DNA of 19,566 bases from Candidatus Hodarchaeota archaeon (lineage in GTDB: Archaea; Asgardarchaeota; Heimdallarchaeia; Hodarchaeales; Hodarchaeaceae). The stretch spans positions 1-19,566 of the forward strand of contig JAEOSP010000698.1 in the NCBI GenBank assembly GCA_016840305.1. The letters run 5' to 3'. Shown here piece after piece: positions 8,350-14,920 of the stretch. The notes under the pieces are model-generated. The model saw only the letters and a list, made by a program, of their open reading frames with translations, did no database searches and was not told the DNA's origin. The translations under genes and the position numbers were made by a program. Position 1 is the first letter of the stretch; the number at the start of each line of letters is the position of its first letter.

Positions 8350-8522
8350 GTATTTATTGGCCAATTTGTCTTATTTCCAACAATTATTTTAAAGTTATAA
8401 TCATTTTTATAAATTTCGATTGTGGTAATTTTTACTCGAGTTCAACTTCCAGTGTAATTTTTTAAGGTGGAACATCTTTTTTCCCGAGGAGTACATGATA
8501 ACAACTCTTTGAGGTAATTTAG
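8138..8522. promoter_or_regulatory. Divergent intergenic region with palindromes
   Basis: This gap separates the minus-strand operon from the plus-strand methyltransferase. TATA-like elements are CTATAAAAG (about 8257-8265) and TTTTATAAAT (about 8405-8414). An imperfect inverted repeat has arms TTGGAAATTTGAA (8292-8304) and TTCAAATTCCAA (8316-8327). It runs straight into the perfect palindrome CCAAAATTTTGG (8324-8335). These could be an operator or a stem in a leader RNA. The plus strand also holds an uninterrupted frame (8122-8349) and a mini-ORF, both listed separately. No tRNA-like fold was seen. Confidence 0.4.
8495..8512 (+). promoter_or_regulatory. Five-codon leader ORF before the methyltransferase gene
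   Basis: ATG ATA ACA ACT CTT TGA encodes MITTL. It is preceded by CCGAGGAG (ending at 8491) three bases before the ATG, which is rather close. Its stop overlaps TGAGGT, the ribosome site for the real start at 8523. The layout resembles a translationally coupled leader peptide, but such short ORFs also arise by chance. Confidence 0.3.
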
Positions 8523-9191
8523 ATGTCTCAGCTTTCAGTGTTGAATATTCTCTTTAAATTCATATTTATTATGATAGTTTATGCATTATTACTTTTTATT
8601 CCTGCAGGTACCTATTTCTGGCCAGAAGCTTGGGTTTGTTTGATAATTGCATGCGCAGGTTTCGGTTTTCAGATTTTTTGGTTTAGAGATGCTCCTAATA
8701 TGCAATCAAGAGCATCTATTCAAATTCCTACAGAGAAATGGGATAGAATTCTCTATATCTTTCTTCTTCTTGGAATCTTTGGTACCCTAATCATTGCTGG
8801 ACTCGACTATCGTTTTAATAAACCTGAAATTCCTCTCCTCCTAAAAATTGTAGGAGATTTAATCCTTTGTTTGTCCTTTATCATTTTTTTCCTAGTTTTA
8901 CGGGAAAATGTCTATCTTTCGAAGATTGTAGTCGTAACAGAAGACCAACAAGTAAGTTCTACAGGGCTATATTCATTTGTAAGACATCCTCATTATCTAG
9001 CAGTATCTCTACTAATGATTAGCTTACCATTTGGATTGGGAACGTTACTTGCTCTAATCCCGGCTACAGCAAGTGTAATTCTTCTCATGATCAGAATAAA
9101 ATTGGAGGAGGAACTATTAAAACAGGAATTGAACGGTTATTCTGAGTATGTGGAAAAAGTAAGATATCGATTGGTCCCTAAAATATGGTAG
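8523..9191 (+). CDS. ICMT/PEMT-family membrane methyltransferase
   Basis: This is an integral membrane protein of the isoprenylcysteine carboxyl methyltransferase family, which uses S-adenosylmethionine. The diagnostic C-terminal core is present: TGLYSFVRHPHYLA (147-160), then a hydrophobic hairpin (161-190), then an EEEL helix (195-198), a YSEYV segment (206-210) and the closing VRYRLVPKIW (213-222). About five hydrophobic spans can be drawn (8-28, 33-53, 77-95, 105-127, 160-190). At 222 residues it is close to the usual prokaryotic size. GAGGT lies at 8511-8515, 7 bases before the ATG. Prokaryotic members methylate varied and mostly unknown substrates, so true prenyl-cysteine methylation is not shown. 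No prenyltransferase or GTPase gene is nearby. Confidence 0.88.
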   Translation: MSQLSVLNILFKFIFIMIVYALLLFIPAGTYFWPEAWVCLIIACAGFGFQIFWFRDAPNMQSRASIQIPTEKWDRILYIFLLLGIFGTLIIAGLDYRFNKPEIPLLLKIVGDLILCLSFIIFFLVLRENVYLSKIVVVTEDQQVSSTGLYSFVRHPHYLAVSLLMISLPFGLGTLLALIPATASVILLMIRIKLEEELLKQELNGYSEYVEKVRYRLVPKIW

Positions 9192-9206
9192 ATTCTTAGC
9201 TAGAAC

Positions 9207-10076
9207 TTACAATAATCCATTATCTTGAAGAAAAGAGAATATTTTTCTTTTATAATCAGGAAGCTCTTCAAGGTTAGAGTGAGTTCCTTCATCAGGAACC
9301 CATAATTTGCAGTTTGGAATGTTTGATTCTACTGAATCTGCTGATTTATAAGGGAAAATCTCGTCTTGTTTACCAATTATGAGAAGTGTCGGTGCAGTAA
9401 TTCGATTTGCAACCTCAAGAGGGCTGTAATCAGTATTATGGGATCTACGAAACACTCCAATTACGATTAATGTTATTCCAGGGATGAAAAAACCAGTTAA
9501 TCCACGTAATGCAGGTCGATAAACATATTTCAAGTCATGAGGGAATGATGTCGGAAATGCCTCTGCTATAACAGCCTTAACTAGTGGATTTCTCGATCCT
9601 ACTAACAAAGATGCTCCCCCTCCTATTGAATGTCCACAAATAATAACCGGTTTTCCCCACCAATTTATACAAGTATCTAAATCTTCACTAAATTTAACGA
9701 TACTCATCCCAAATCTTTCTTTGCTCGATTCTCCATGATCTCGTGCTGAAAAAAGAATAGTTGTAAATCCAAGATCTGCATATAATTTCGCACGAGATAC
9801 CATTCGTCCTCGATTACGTCCCCATCCGTGGAGAAGTATGATTGCTGGACGATCTAATTTTTGTTCTTCAGGACTTACGACCCAGCATTCTAAAAACTTA
9901 CCGTTGATAGTTGGAATACGAACATCTTTCACTATTCCCCAATTAGGGATTTTATCAACATTATCTCTTGGGAGTTTAGCTAAAATAACTACGATCACTA
10001 GACAAACCATCAAGTACAATGTCAGAAGAACCAAGATAATAGATATTAGTTGAACTAAATTATTGATAAGTGACAT
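9207..10076 (-). CDS. Membrane-anchored alpha/beta hydrolase
   Basis: An N-terminal hydrophobic segment (about 9-33) anchors a typical alpha/beta hydrolase, probably as a signal anchor. The oxyanion strand is AIILLHGWGRNRG (78-90). The nucleophile elbow is GHSIGG (148-153, S150). The acid is D238 in IGKQDEIFP, and the catalytic histidine is H266 in DEGTHSNL. ARDHGES (111-117) is the usual loop after strand 4. The 289-residue length and order match the large group of uncharacterised peptidase-S9-like or lipase-like hydrolases (YfhR/ABHD13-like), so the substrate is open. It converges on the methyltransferase with a 15-base gap. Its ATG has only a weak purine stretch (AGAG) upstream. Confidence 0.88.
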   Translation of the reverse strand: MSLINNLVQLISIILVLLTLYLMVCLVIVVILAKLPRDNVDKIPNWGIVKDVRIPTINGKFLECWVVSPEEQKLDRPAIILLHGWGRNRGRMVSRAKLYADLGFTTILFSARDHGESSKERFGMSIVKFSEDLDTCINWWGKPVIICGHSIGGGASLLVGSRNPLVKAVIAEAFPTSFPHDLKYVYRPALRGLTGFFIPGITLIVIGVFRRSHNTDYSPLEVANRITAPTLLIIGKQDEIFPYKSADSVESNIPNCKLWVPDEGTHSNLEELPDYKRKIFSFLQDNGLL

Positions 10077-10234
10077 TGAGAATCTCTAATCGTTCTTTCT
10101 TTTGAAGTCGATCACTAGGTTGTGTTATCCAAATTATTTTTTATTGATATTTAATATTATCGATTTCTGAACAATTTAGAATTGCATCGTGAGATTTAAG
10201 AAATATAGATAATAATGATTACTTGTGAATTGAA
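10077..10234. promoter_or_regulatory. Divergent AT-rich promoter region
   Basis: This stretch separates the minus-strand hydrolase from the small plus-strand membrane protein. TATA-like candidates for the plus gene are GATATTTAATATTATCG (about 10144-10160) and ATTTAAGAAATATAG (about 10194-10208). The second is about 30 bases ahead of the ATG at 10235. No clear ribosome site or repeat was seen. Confidence 0.3.
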
Positions 10235-10528
10235 ATGATGACACTAAAAGAAAACATTCCAATCCTTCGTTTGTGGTATCTCTTTACATTTCTCTGCTAT
10301 GCAGTCTTCTCATTCATCTACTCTATAATTATTGGTCAAACTGATTATCAAATATTCGAATTTCTTTTCTTAACACTGGTTTGGCCAGTTTATATGTTCT
10401 ATCTTACTCTTATAGATATAATTTTCAATCAAAATCTTACCCTCTCGAATATAATTTTAATAGGTCTACCCATTTCTACGTTCACGTTCGTAATCTGGTT
10501 TAAAAAATATTCTGAAGATAGAAGATAG
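10235..10528 (+). CDS. Small membrane protein of unknown function
   Basis: This 97-residue hydrophobic protein is not recognised. It contains about three membrane-spanning segments: 11-32 (LWYLFTFLCYAVFSFIYSII), 42-64 (FEFLFLTLVWPVYMFYLTLIDII) and 70-89 (LSNIILIGLPISTFTFVIWF). It ends in a short charged tail (KKYSEDRR). There are no cysteine pairs or catalytic-looking motifs. A TATA-like element lies about 30 bases upstream and there is no convincing Shine-Dalgarno, so a short-leader mRNA is plausible. It is flanked by other membrane proteins but not tightly linked to either. It is probably real, because the hydrophobic pattern with charged ends is well formed. Confidence 0.6.
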   Translation: MMTLKENIPILRLWYLFTFLCYAVFSFIYSIIIGQTDYQIFEFLFLTLVWPVYMFYLTLIDIIFNQNLTLSNIILIGLPISTFTFVIWFKKYSEDRR

Positions 10529-10749
10529 ATTAGAAGTAATTTTAATTAATGAGACATTATGAATAGATTGTGATTAAGCAAACAAACTGAAAAATTATCG
10601 GAAAAAGACGCTTGTGATTATCAATCTTTCAACAATCCTTTATATTTCATTCTGGATATTGAATACTATATTAATTAGTTACAAATAATCCTTTTTCTTT
10701 ATAACAAGTAACCAATGTTTAATGAAGATCGTTTTGATGAGGAATTAAG
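10529..10749. promoter_or_regulatory. Promoter region of the zinc-ribbon/DUF2231 gene
   Basis: No coding frame was found in these 221 bases. A TATA-like TTTATAAC (10698-10705) lies about 45 bases before the ATG at 10750. GAGGA (10739-10743) lies 6 bases before that ATG and sets the start. The rest is AT-rich without evident repeats. Confidence 0.45.
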
Positions 10750-11328
10750 ATGAGTAATAATGCTGAATATGAATTTTGTAGATTATGTGGATATGTACGA
10801 CGAGTGGGTAAAGGAGGAGTATGCCCTGCATGTGGAGCCCGAGAAAAAGCCTTTCTCCCGTACGAACACAAAGCATCAAAAGAGAGACGAATGTTTCTGA
10901 AACTAGATGTACATCCAGTATCTGTTCATTTCACAATCAGTTACATCGCTGTTATAGCACTACTATATCTGATATCCTTATTTTCATCTGAATTGTTGGG
11001 AATATCTATAGAAGGAACAAGAGATTTGCAAATAGTATTCTTTCCATTATTAGTAATTGCAGGAGGAATTACAGGAATCGTTGATGGGAAAATTAGATTT
11101 AGAAAGCTTACTACTCCATATCTGCAAAGAAAAATTATCCTAGGATCGGTTCTATTTATTGCTTCAGTTCTTATATTATTGATTCATAATCTTAAGTCAT
11201 CAGATGGATTGATGGTTTTGATCGAAGGTTTATTGATCTTTTCTGCTTTTGGATTAGCAAGTTATCTTGGTTGGATAGGTGCTGAAATGATCTGTCCAAT
11301 AGTTCCAGTTGGGAGACCAAAAGAATAG
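10750..11328 (+). CDS. Rubredoxin-like zinc ribbon fused to a DUF2231-type membrane domain
   Basis: Residues 8-32 form a rubredoxin-like ribbon, CRLCGY (C10, C13) and CPACG (C25, C28), with the short spacing seen at the ends of rubrerythrins. After a basic linker comes a four-span membrane domain (about 59-79, 95-112, 128-146, 153-175) that opens with HPVSVHFTI (55-63). This His-Pro-x-x-x-His pattern on the first span is typical of DUF2231, often suggested to bind a redox cofactor. The combination suggests electron transfer between a soluble metal centre and the membrane, which is inference. GAGGA is 6 bases upstream of the ATG. The four cysteines could hold iron or zinc; the sequence cannot tell. 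The gene appears to be transcribed alone. Confidence 0.78.
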   Translation: MSNNAEYEFCRLCGYVRRVGKGGVCPACGAREKAFLPYEHKASKERRMFLKLDVHPVSVHFTISYIAVIALLYLISLFSSELLGISIEGTRDLQIVFFPLLVIAGGITGIVDGKIRFRKLTTPYLQRKIILGSVLFIASVLILLIHNLKSSDGLMVLIEGLLIFSAFGLASYLGWIGAEMICPIVPVGRPKE

Positions 11329-11445
11329 AATAGAGGATCCCTCGGTAAAATTAAAATTGATAACTCTTGAAATTCATCCCTTTCGAGTATCATTGCAGAG
11401 TAAGTAAGAATTAGATTGTTTCATAAGAAGTATTGAGGTGTCTTG
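11329..11445. promoter_or_regulatory. Intergenic leader of the dehydrogenase gene
   Basis: This short gap is AT-rich. GAGGTG at 11435-11440 is the ribosome site. It lies 5 bases before a GTG at 11446 but only 2 before the TTG at 11443, so GTG is the better start. No clear TATA element was seen, so co-transcription with the gene before it is possible. Confidence 0.35.
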
Positions 11446-12471
11446 GTGGAAAACAAGGATACAGTCGTCTTATTCACTTGGGAAGTAAGATCGCAATTAA
11501 AAGATTATTTACAGGAGAATTTGAAGGATTACAAAGGTGTGAGATTACTATTTCCATCTACTCCTAGTAATGAAATACTTCTAGAATTAGCTCCGAAGGC
11601 TCATATTATTGTCGGTTGGAGGGTCGAGCATAAAATTCTGCTTGCAGCAAAAAAAATGAAGGTATTCATCAATCCAGGGACAGGAATAAAACATCACATC
11701 GATTTCTTCAGGATGTTGAACAAGGAACGCAAAGTGAATTTAATCAACGGTCATGGGAATTCATACTTTGCCGCCCAACATGCCGTTGCCATGCTGTTTG
11801 CAGTATTAAATAAAATAATTCCTCATCATGAATGGATGAAAGAAGGACAGTGGAGAAGAGGAGATAAGGATGCGAAATCAATCCCGTTTCGAGGACAAAA
11901 AGTGGGTTTGTTAGGATATGGTGCGATAAACCAGAAAGTTCATTCTTTCCTGCAAGGATACGACGTAGAATTTCATGCGTTAAAAAGAAATTGGGAAAAT
12001 AAGCCAAATGTATTTCCTACTCCATTGAAAACCTATTTACCAAATCAGTTATTAGCATTTTTGGAAGAAATTGATATTCTAATAATTGCTGTCCCCGAAA
12101 CTTCAAAAACGATTGGTTTAATTGGTCATAAGGAGCTAAAAGCATTAGGATCGTCTAGTATCCTTATAAATGTGAGTCGTGGTGTTGTTGTAGACGAAGA
12201 AAGTCTTTATAACGCTCTTCGGGAGATAAAAATCAGTGCTGCGGCTATTGATGTATGGTATGACTATAATCCAGCTGTAGATGAAGCAGGCTTAAAATTT
12301 CCTTTCCATTACCCCTTTCATGAATTGTCAAATATGCTACTATCCCCACATAGAGCAGCATCGCCTTTCTCAGATTTAAAGAGATGGGATGAGGTCATTG
12401 AGAATATTAGGAAATTTAACGAAGGAAAAATTGATTTTCTGAATTTGGTGGATCTTAATCGAGAATATTAG
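11446..12471 (+). CDS. D-2-hydroxyacid dehydrogenase family, NAD-binding
   Basis: This NAD(P)-dependent oxidoreductase of the D-isomer 2-hydroxyacid dehydrogenase family is related to D-phosphoglycerate dehydrogenase. An N-terminal flavodoxin-like substrate domain (~1-105) ends in a long helix (AAQHAVAMLFAVLN). The Rossmann motif GLLGYGAI is at 154-161. ETSKTIGLI and INVSRGVVVDE follow, with the substrate-binding Arg near 245. The closing segment SPHRAA carries the catalytic His near 302. The usual glutamate in the DVFE-type motif is absent: the site reads AIDVWYDYNP. A DVWY-type variant is known to me from 2-hydroxyacid dehydrogenase homologues and resembles formate dehydrogenase, where Gln occupies the nearby position. 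The substrate is therefore uncertain. GTG was chosen over TTG because of the ribosome-site spacing. Confidence 0.87.
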   Translation: MENKDTVVLFTWEVRSQLKDYLQENLKDYKGVRLLFPSTPSNEILLELAPKAHIIVGWRVEHKILLAAKKMKVFINPGTGIKHHIDFFRMLNKERKVNLINGHGNSYFAAQHAVAMLFAVLNKIIPHHEWMKEGQWRRGDKDAKSIPFRGQKVGLLGYGAINQKVHSFLQGYDVEFHALKRNWENKPNVFPTPLKTYLPNQLLAFLEEIDILIIAVPETSKTIGLIGHKELKALGSSSILINVSRGVVVDEESLYNALREIKISAAAIDVWYDYNPAVDEAGLKFPFHYPFHELSNMLLSPHRAASPFSDLKRWDEVIENIRKFNEGKIDFLNLVDLNREY

Positions 12472-12627
12472 AGATTAATAGTTACCTCTAATCCATTAAT
12501 TATCTCTTAAGTATACTTTGAGATTCCATTGTTGATTCAAGAAATCGTTAAATTTTCGAATACTTAAACTGAAGATATAAAAATATGGTATTTATTGTAC
12601 CATCTGTAGAATTAAACTGTGTTATTT
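12472..12627. promoter_or_regulatory. Promoter region of the 48-residue zinc protein
   Basis: A TATA-like GATATAAAAATA (about 12574-12585) lies about 45 bases before the ATG at 12628, so transcription would begin about 20 bases before the start codon. A small inverted repeat, ATGGTA (12585-12590) and TACCAT (12598-12603), directly follows the TATA box and overlaps the expected start-site zone, a position where a repressor could act. The arms are only 6 bases, so this is weak. Confidence 0.35.
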
Positions 12628-12774
12628 ATGGAGAATCTGCAAAGGACTTTTAAAGTTAATTGTACTAAATGTGGTAAACATCAGGGTAATTGTTTTGCCT
12701 TTTGTGTCGTTTGCGGATCAAAACTTCCTCAAATATCAAAGAATACAATACTTTTTGTAGGCAAAGACCATTGA
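12628..12774 (+). CDS. 48-residue four-cysteine zinc-ribbon microprotein
   Basis: A short frame runs from ATG to TGA and encodes a single zinc ribbon: CTKCG (C12, C15) and CVVCG (C26, C29), with further cysteine C22 and histidine H18 between them. The basic start (LQRTFKVN) and the GSKLP after the second knuckle match the double-knuckle shape of archaeal zinc ribbons. There is no Shine-Dalgarno, but a TATA-like box about 45 bases upstream suits a short-leader transcript. The function is unknown. It could also be the N-terminal piece of a longer zinc-ribbon membrane protein whose later part has decayed, since the next ~140 bases contain another cysteine-then-hydrophobic frame. The neatly spaced knuckles support a real or recent gene. 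Confidence 0.5.
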   Translation: MENLQRTFKVNCTKCGKHQGNCFAFCVVCGSKLPQISKNTILFVGKDH

Positions 12775-12932
12775 TATTGTCTTGTGGGGTTAATGCTCTT
12801 TCCTAAAGAAATTAGGGTTACAGGAGGGAATGGCAGTTCGAAACGGTTTTTACTGTGAATGTTGTAATTACTTCGTTATTGTAATTATATATCTTTTGAT
12901 TGCAGTAAGTAAATAAAAATTGGTGAAAATAT
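12775..12932. other. Short region with a possible 28-codon ORF and a promoter
   Basis: From ATG 12830 to TAA 12914 the plus strand can encode 28 residues: a CECC cluster followed by a hydrophobic run (FVIVIIYLLIA). AGGAGG stands before it, but only 2 bases from the ATG, too close for normal initiation. It may be the leftover membrane end of a zinc-ribbon protein or chance. TAATTATATATC (about 12882-12893) is a reasonable TATA box for the secreted-protein gene starting at 12933. Confidence 0.25.
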
Positions 12933-13280
12933 ATGAAGATGGGAAGAAGAGCAGCATTAATAGGAATAACAATCCTATTATGTACATTAATTTTTGGAGC
13001 AGTTGTAGTACAAGCAAAAAAACCTGTTAGGACAGAGTTAACCTTTGAATATGGATGGACTAGCTATGGTGACGCTAAAAAGGAATGGACTACTAATAAA
13101 GGTGTTTTGCATACCTTACAAACTCCTCATTATGTAGTAGTGACAACAGGAGATATAGCAGGTGATGTCTACTATTGTGGAAATCTGATTTTAGACGAAA
13201 CTACTTATTCAGGAAAAGGTGGTGGAATATTCGAATTTACTGGAGAATACAAAGGAGAACCTGCAAGTTTTAAAGGTTAA
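12933..13280 (+). CDS. Secreted protein, cut short by an in-frame stop
   Basis: The protein opens with a signal peptide: KMGRR, then a hydrophobic core (ALIGITILLCTLIFGAVVV), then VQA-KK, cleavage expected near residue 28. The mature part is a small, probably all-beta extracellular domain rich in Gly, Thr and Tyr with one cysteine (DVYYCGNL). It is not recognised. Translation ends at TAA 13278-13280, but the same frame then stays open for 48 more codons whose content continues the domain, including a second cysteine (TLNCPGSG) that could pair with the first. The gene is therefore either recently broken by a point mutation, affected by a base-call error, or read through. GGTG at 12922-12925 is a weak ribosome site. 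It appears to be a single-gene unit. Confidence 0.6.
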   Translation: MKMGRRAALIGITILLCTLIFGAVVVQAKKPVRTELTFEYGWTSYGDAKKEWTTNKGVLHTLQTPHYVVVTTGDIAGDVYYCGNLILDETTYSGKGGGIFEFTGEYKGEPASFKG

Positions 13281-13427
13281 TTGCTTTTCGAAATTGAATA
13301 CGCTGTGTTAACTGGAACATTGAACTGTCCTGGCAGTGGTGCTTTTGAGGGTATATTACTCAAAGGGACTGTAAATACAGTACTTGGGACACCCACCACT
13401 TACGTGACCCTGGTACTATGGACTTAA
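13281..13427 (+). pseudogene. In-frame continuation of the secreted protein after the TAA
   Basis: This is the same frame as the upstream secreted-protein gene, uninterrupted for 48 codons to a second TAA at 13425-13427. The translation is Gly/Thr/Leu-rich beta-type sequence (for example NCPGSGAFEGILLKG) ending LVLWT. The composition matches the upstream part and contains the likely cysteine partner. The full-length protein would be about 164 residues including one at the TAA position. No ATG or ribosome site suggests independent translation. Confidence 0.5.
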
Positions 13428-13432
13428 ACAAT

Positions 13433-13463
13433 CCATTTTTTCCCCTTTTTTTTTATTTTTTTT
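13433..13463 (+). terminator. T-rich transcription terminator
   Basis: A long T-rich tract with runs of six, ten and eight T (broken by CCCC and A) begins just after the second stop of the secreted-protein frame. Runs of T on the coding strand are the usual termination signal of archaeal RNA polymerase. Its position after the second stop, not the first, suggests the ancestral gene ended there. Confidence 0.55.
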
Positions 13464-13616
13464 CATGAATACGTACCTAGGGAGTTTTTCTTTTTTTAAT
13501 TACTGAAATCACTAAATCTATTCATCTTATTCTATTCAGAGCTTTCAAAAGATAAAAATTTACTAATCATAAATTTAAATATTTTTATAGTCATAATAAT
13601 ACGATGATAATCATCT
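13464..13616. promoter_or_regulatory. Promoter region of the YcaQ/AlkX-like gene
   Basis: This stretch is very AT-rich. TTTAAATATT (about 13574-13583) is a good TATA-like element about 35-40 bases before the first ATG at 13617, predicting a very short leader. There is no Shine-Dalgarno before either ATG, so the transcript may be nearly leaderless. Confidence 0.45.
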
Positions 13617-14876
13617 ATGCTCTTTAAGTTGATTCTAATGACTGATAAACTACCTGTACTTAGAAAAAATGAATTAAAACGATTAATTATTGTCGGTAAT
13701 AATTTACATTGTTGGCAGGGGAAGGGTGATGAGGGAATACGTAAATTGATTAGAGATCACGGTTTTGTTCAGCTTGATCCACTGAACCCAGCAGGAAGAT
13801 ATCATGATATTTTCTTTAGTGCACGTATTCCAGATTATAAACGGGGTCAATTCGAAAAACTTGCGTATGCTGAAAAACTCGTTTTTGAAGTCCATTTCCA
13901 TAATCTTAATGCAATATCAATTGAACATTTCCCATTTTTTAACAGTTATACTGGAAAAGAGCACTTAGGAAGATATTACACAAGATTACTTAAGAATATG
14001 GAAGATCTTGGTGATTCAGCTCTATTAGAAGAAGTACTCAATCATGTTAAGGTACATGGACCAACAAAAAGCTCAGATTTAGCTGATTTAGGAAAAGCTG
14101 ATCCTAAGTATGCTTCATGGAAGTCTAGTAGAAAATCTGGCACTGCATTAGAGTTATTATGGGCAATGGGAAAATTATGCATAATAGAGCGAGATAAAAA
14201 CTTCCGAAAAACATATGATTTGACCACACGTTATGTCACCAAAGATTTACTCAAGAAAAGTGATTTTTCTGAGGAAGAAAGACAAATTTACAGATTGAAG
14301 TTGAAGTTACAAGCTTTTCCAGTGATACCAGTAGGAAATATTAGTGAAACAAAGGAAGGAAAAATCAAAACTAACAAGAAAATAGATATTTCTATTGAAA
14401 ACCTTCTAGTTAATGAAGATATCAATGATCGAAATATTCCATGTTTAGTAAAGATAGAAGATGATAAAGGATACATTGTGCCTTCTAACTGGAAAGAATT
14501 ATCGCAACTACCTATTGATGATGAGATGCGGGGAATAGGGCCACTAGATCCACTTATATGGGATCGTGATCTAGTAAAATATCTTTTTGGATTCGATTAT
14601 GTCTGGGAGGTCTATAAAAAACCAAAAGATCGTATATGGGGGTATTATGTTTATCCGATATTATACAAAGGAGAATTTATTGGGAGAATTGAGACTAAAT
14701 TAGACAAGAAACTTAAAACATTGGAATTTTTTAATTTCCAGAGAGAATACAATTATGAATTTGATAATAAAGCTGTAGAAGCTTTTAATAGTCTCATCAA
14801 TAGATGGAAACAGATGCTACAAGTAGATAAGATAAATTACGATAATAGTATTCCAGAAGAACTTAAACTGGTATAA
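13617..14876 (+). CDS. YcaQ/AlkX-like DNA glycosylase (HTH_42 winged-helix superfamily)
   Basis: This protein resembles the YcaQ/AlkZ family, whose bacterial members unhook DNA interstrand crosslinks and remove bulky N-alkyl bases. The N-terminal block contains the family's catalytic QxD motif: GFVQLDPLN (Q52, D54). It continues with the conserved R-x-H (61-63), SARIPDY (68-74) and FEVHFHN (90-96, matching the family's E-Y-W-x-H block). The middle (~140-200) contains winged-helix-like segments, and a C-terminal beta-rich half ends in a GRIETKLD strand typical of the family. At 419 residues the length fits. QxD points to the AlkX/YcaQ branch rather than the QxQ AlkZ branch. M9 (13641) is an alternative start. 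The gene converges on the ABC transporter operon. Activity on crosslinks is inferred from family knowledge. Confidence 0.82.
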   Translation: MLFKLILMTDKLPVLRKNELKRLIIVGNNLHCWQGKGDEGIRKLIRDHGFVQLDPLNPAGRYHDIFFSARIPDYKRGQFEKLAYAEKLVFEVHFHNLNAISIEHFPFFNSYTGKEHLGRYYTRLLKNMEDLGDSALLEEVLNHVKVHGPTKSSDLADLGKADPKYASWKSSRKSGTALELLWAMGKLCIIERDKNFRKTYDLTTRYVTKDLLKKSDFSEEERQIYRLKLKLQAFPVIPVGNISETKEGKIKTNKKIDISIENLLVNEDINDRNIPCLVKIEDDKGYIVPSNWKELSQLPIDDEMRGIGPLDPLIWDRDLVKYLFGFDYVWEVYKKPKDRIWGYYVYPILYKGEFIGRIETKLDKKLKTLEFFNFQREYNYEFDNKAVEAFNSLINRWKQMLQVDKINYDNSIPEELKLV

Positions 14877-14880
14877 GAAA

Positions 14881-14907
14881 AAAAGAAAAAGGGGGAAAAA
14901 TCCCCCT
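14881..14907 (-). terminator. Hairpin and U-rich terminator of the ABC operon
   Basis: A 7-bp perfect stem AGGGGGA/TCCCCCT (14890-14896 and 14901-14907) encloses a 4-base loop. Read on the minus strand it is followed by TTTTCTTTT-type sequence, giving the classic shape of an intrinsic terminator just after the permease stop at 14921. For the plus-strand glycosylase gene the stem is preceded by A-rich sequence instead, so the signal serves the minus strand. It lies in the 44-base convergent gap. Confidence 0.65.
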
Positions 14908-14920
14908 CGCGAAGTCTAGA

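Noticed and set aside
11744..12007. Minus-strand 87-codon frame inside the dehydrogenase gene
   Set aside because: It lies opposite the conserved Rossmann region and has no independent support.
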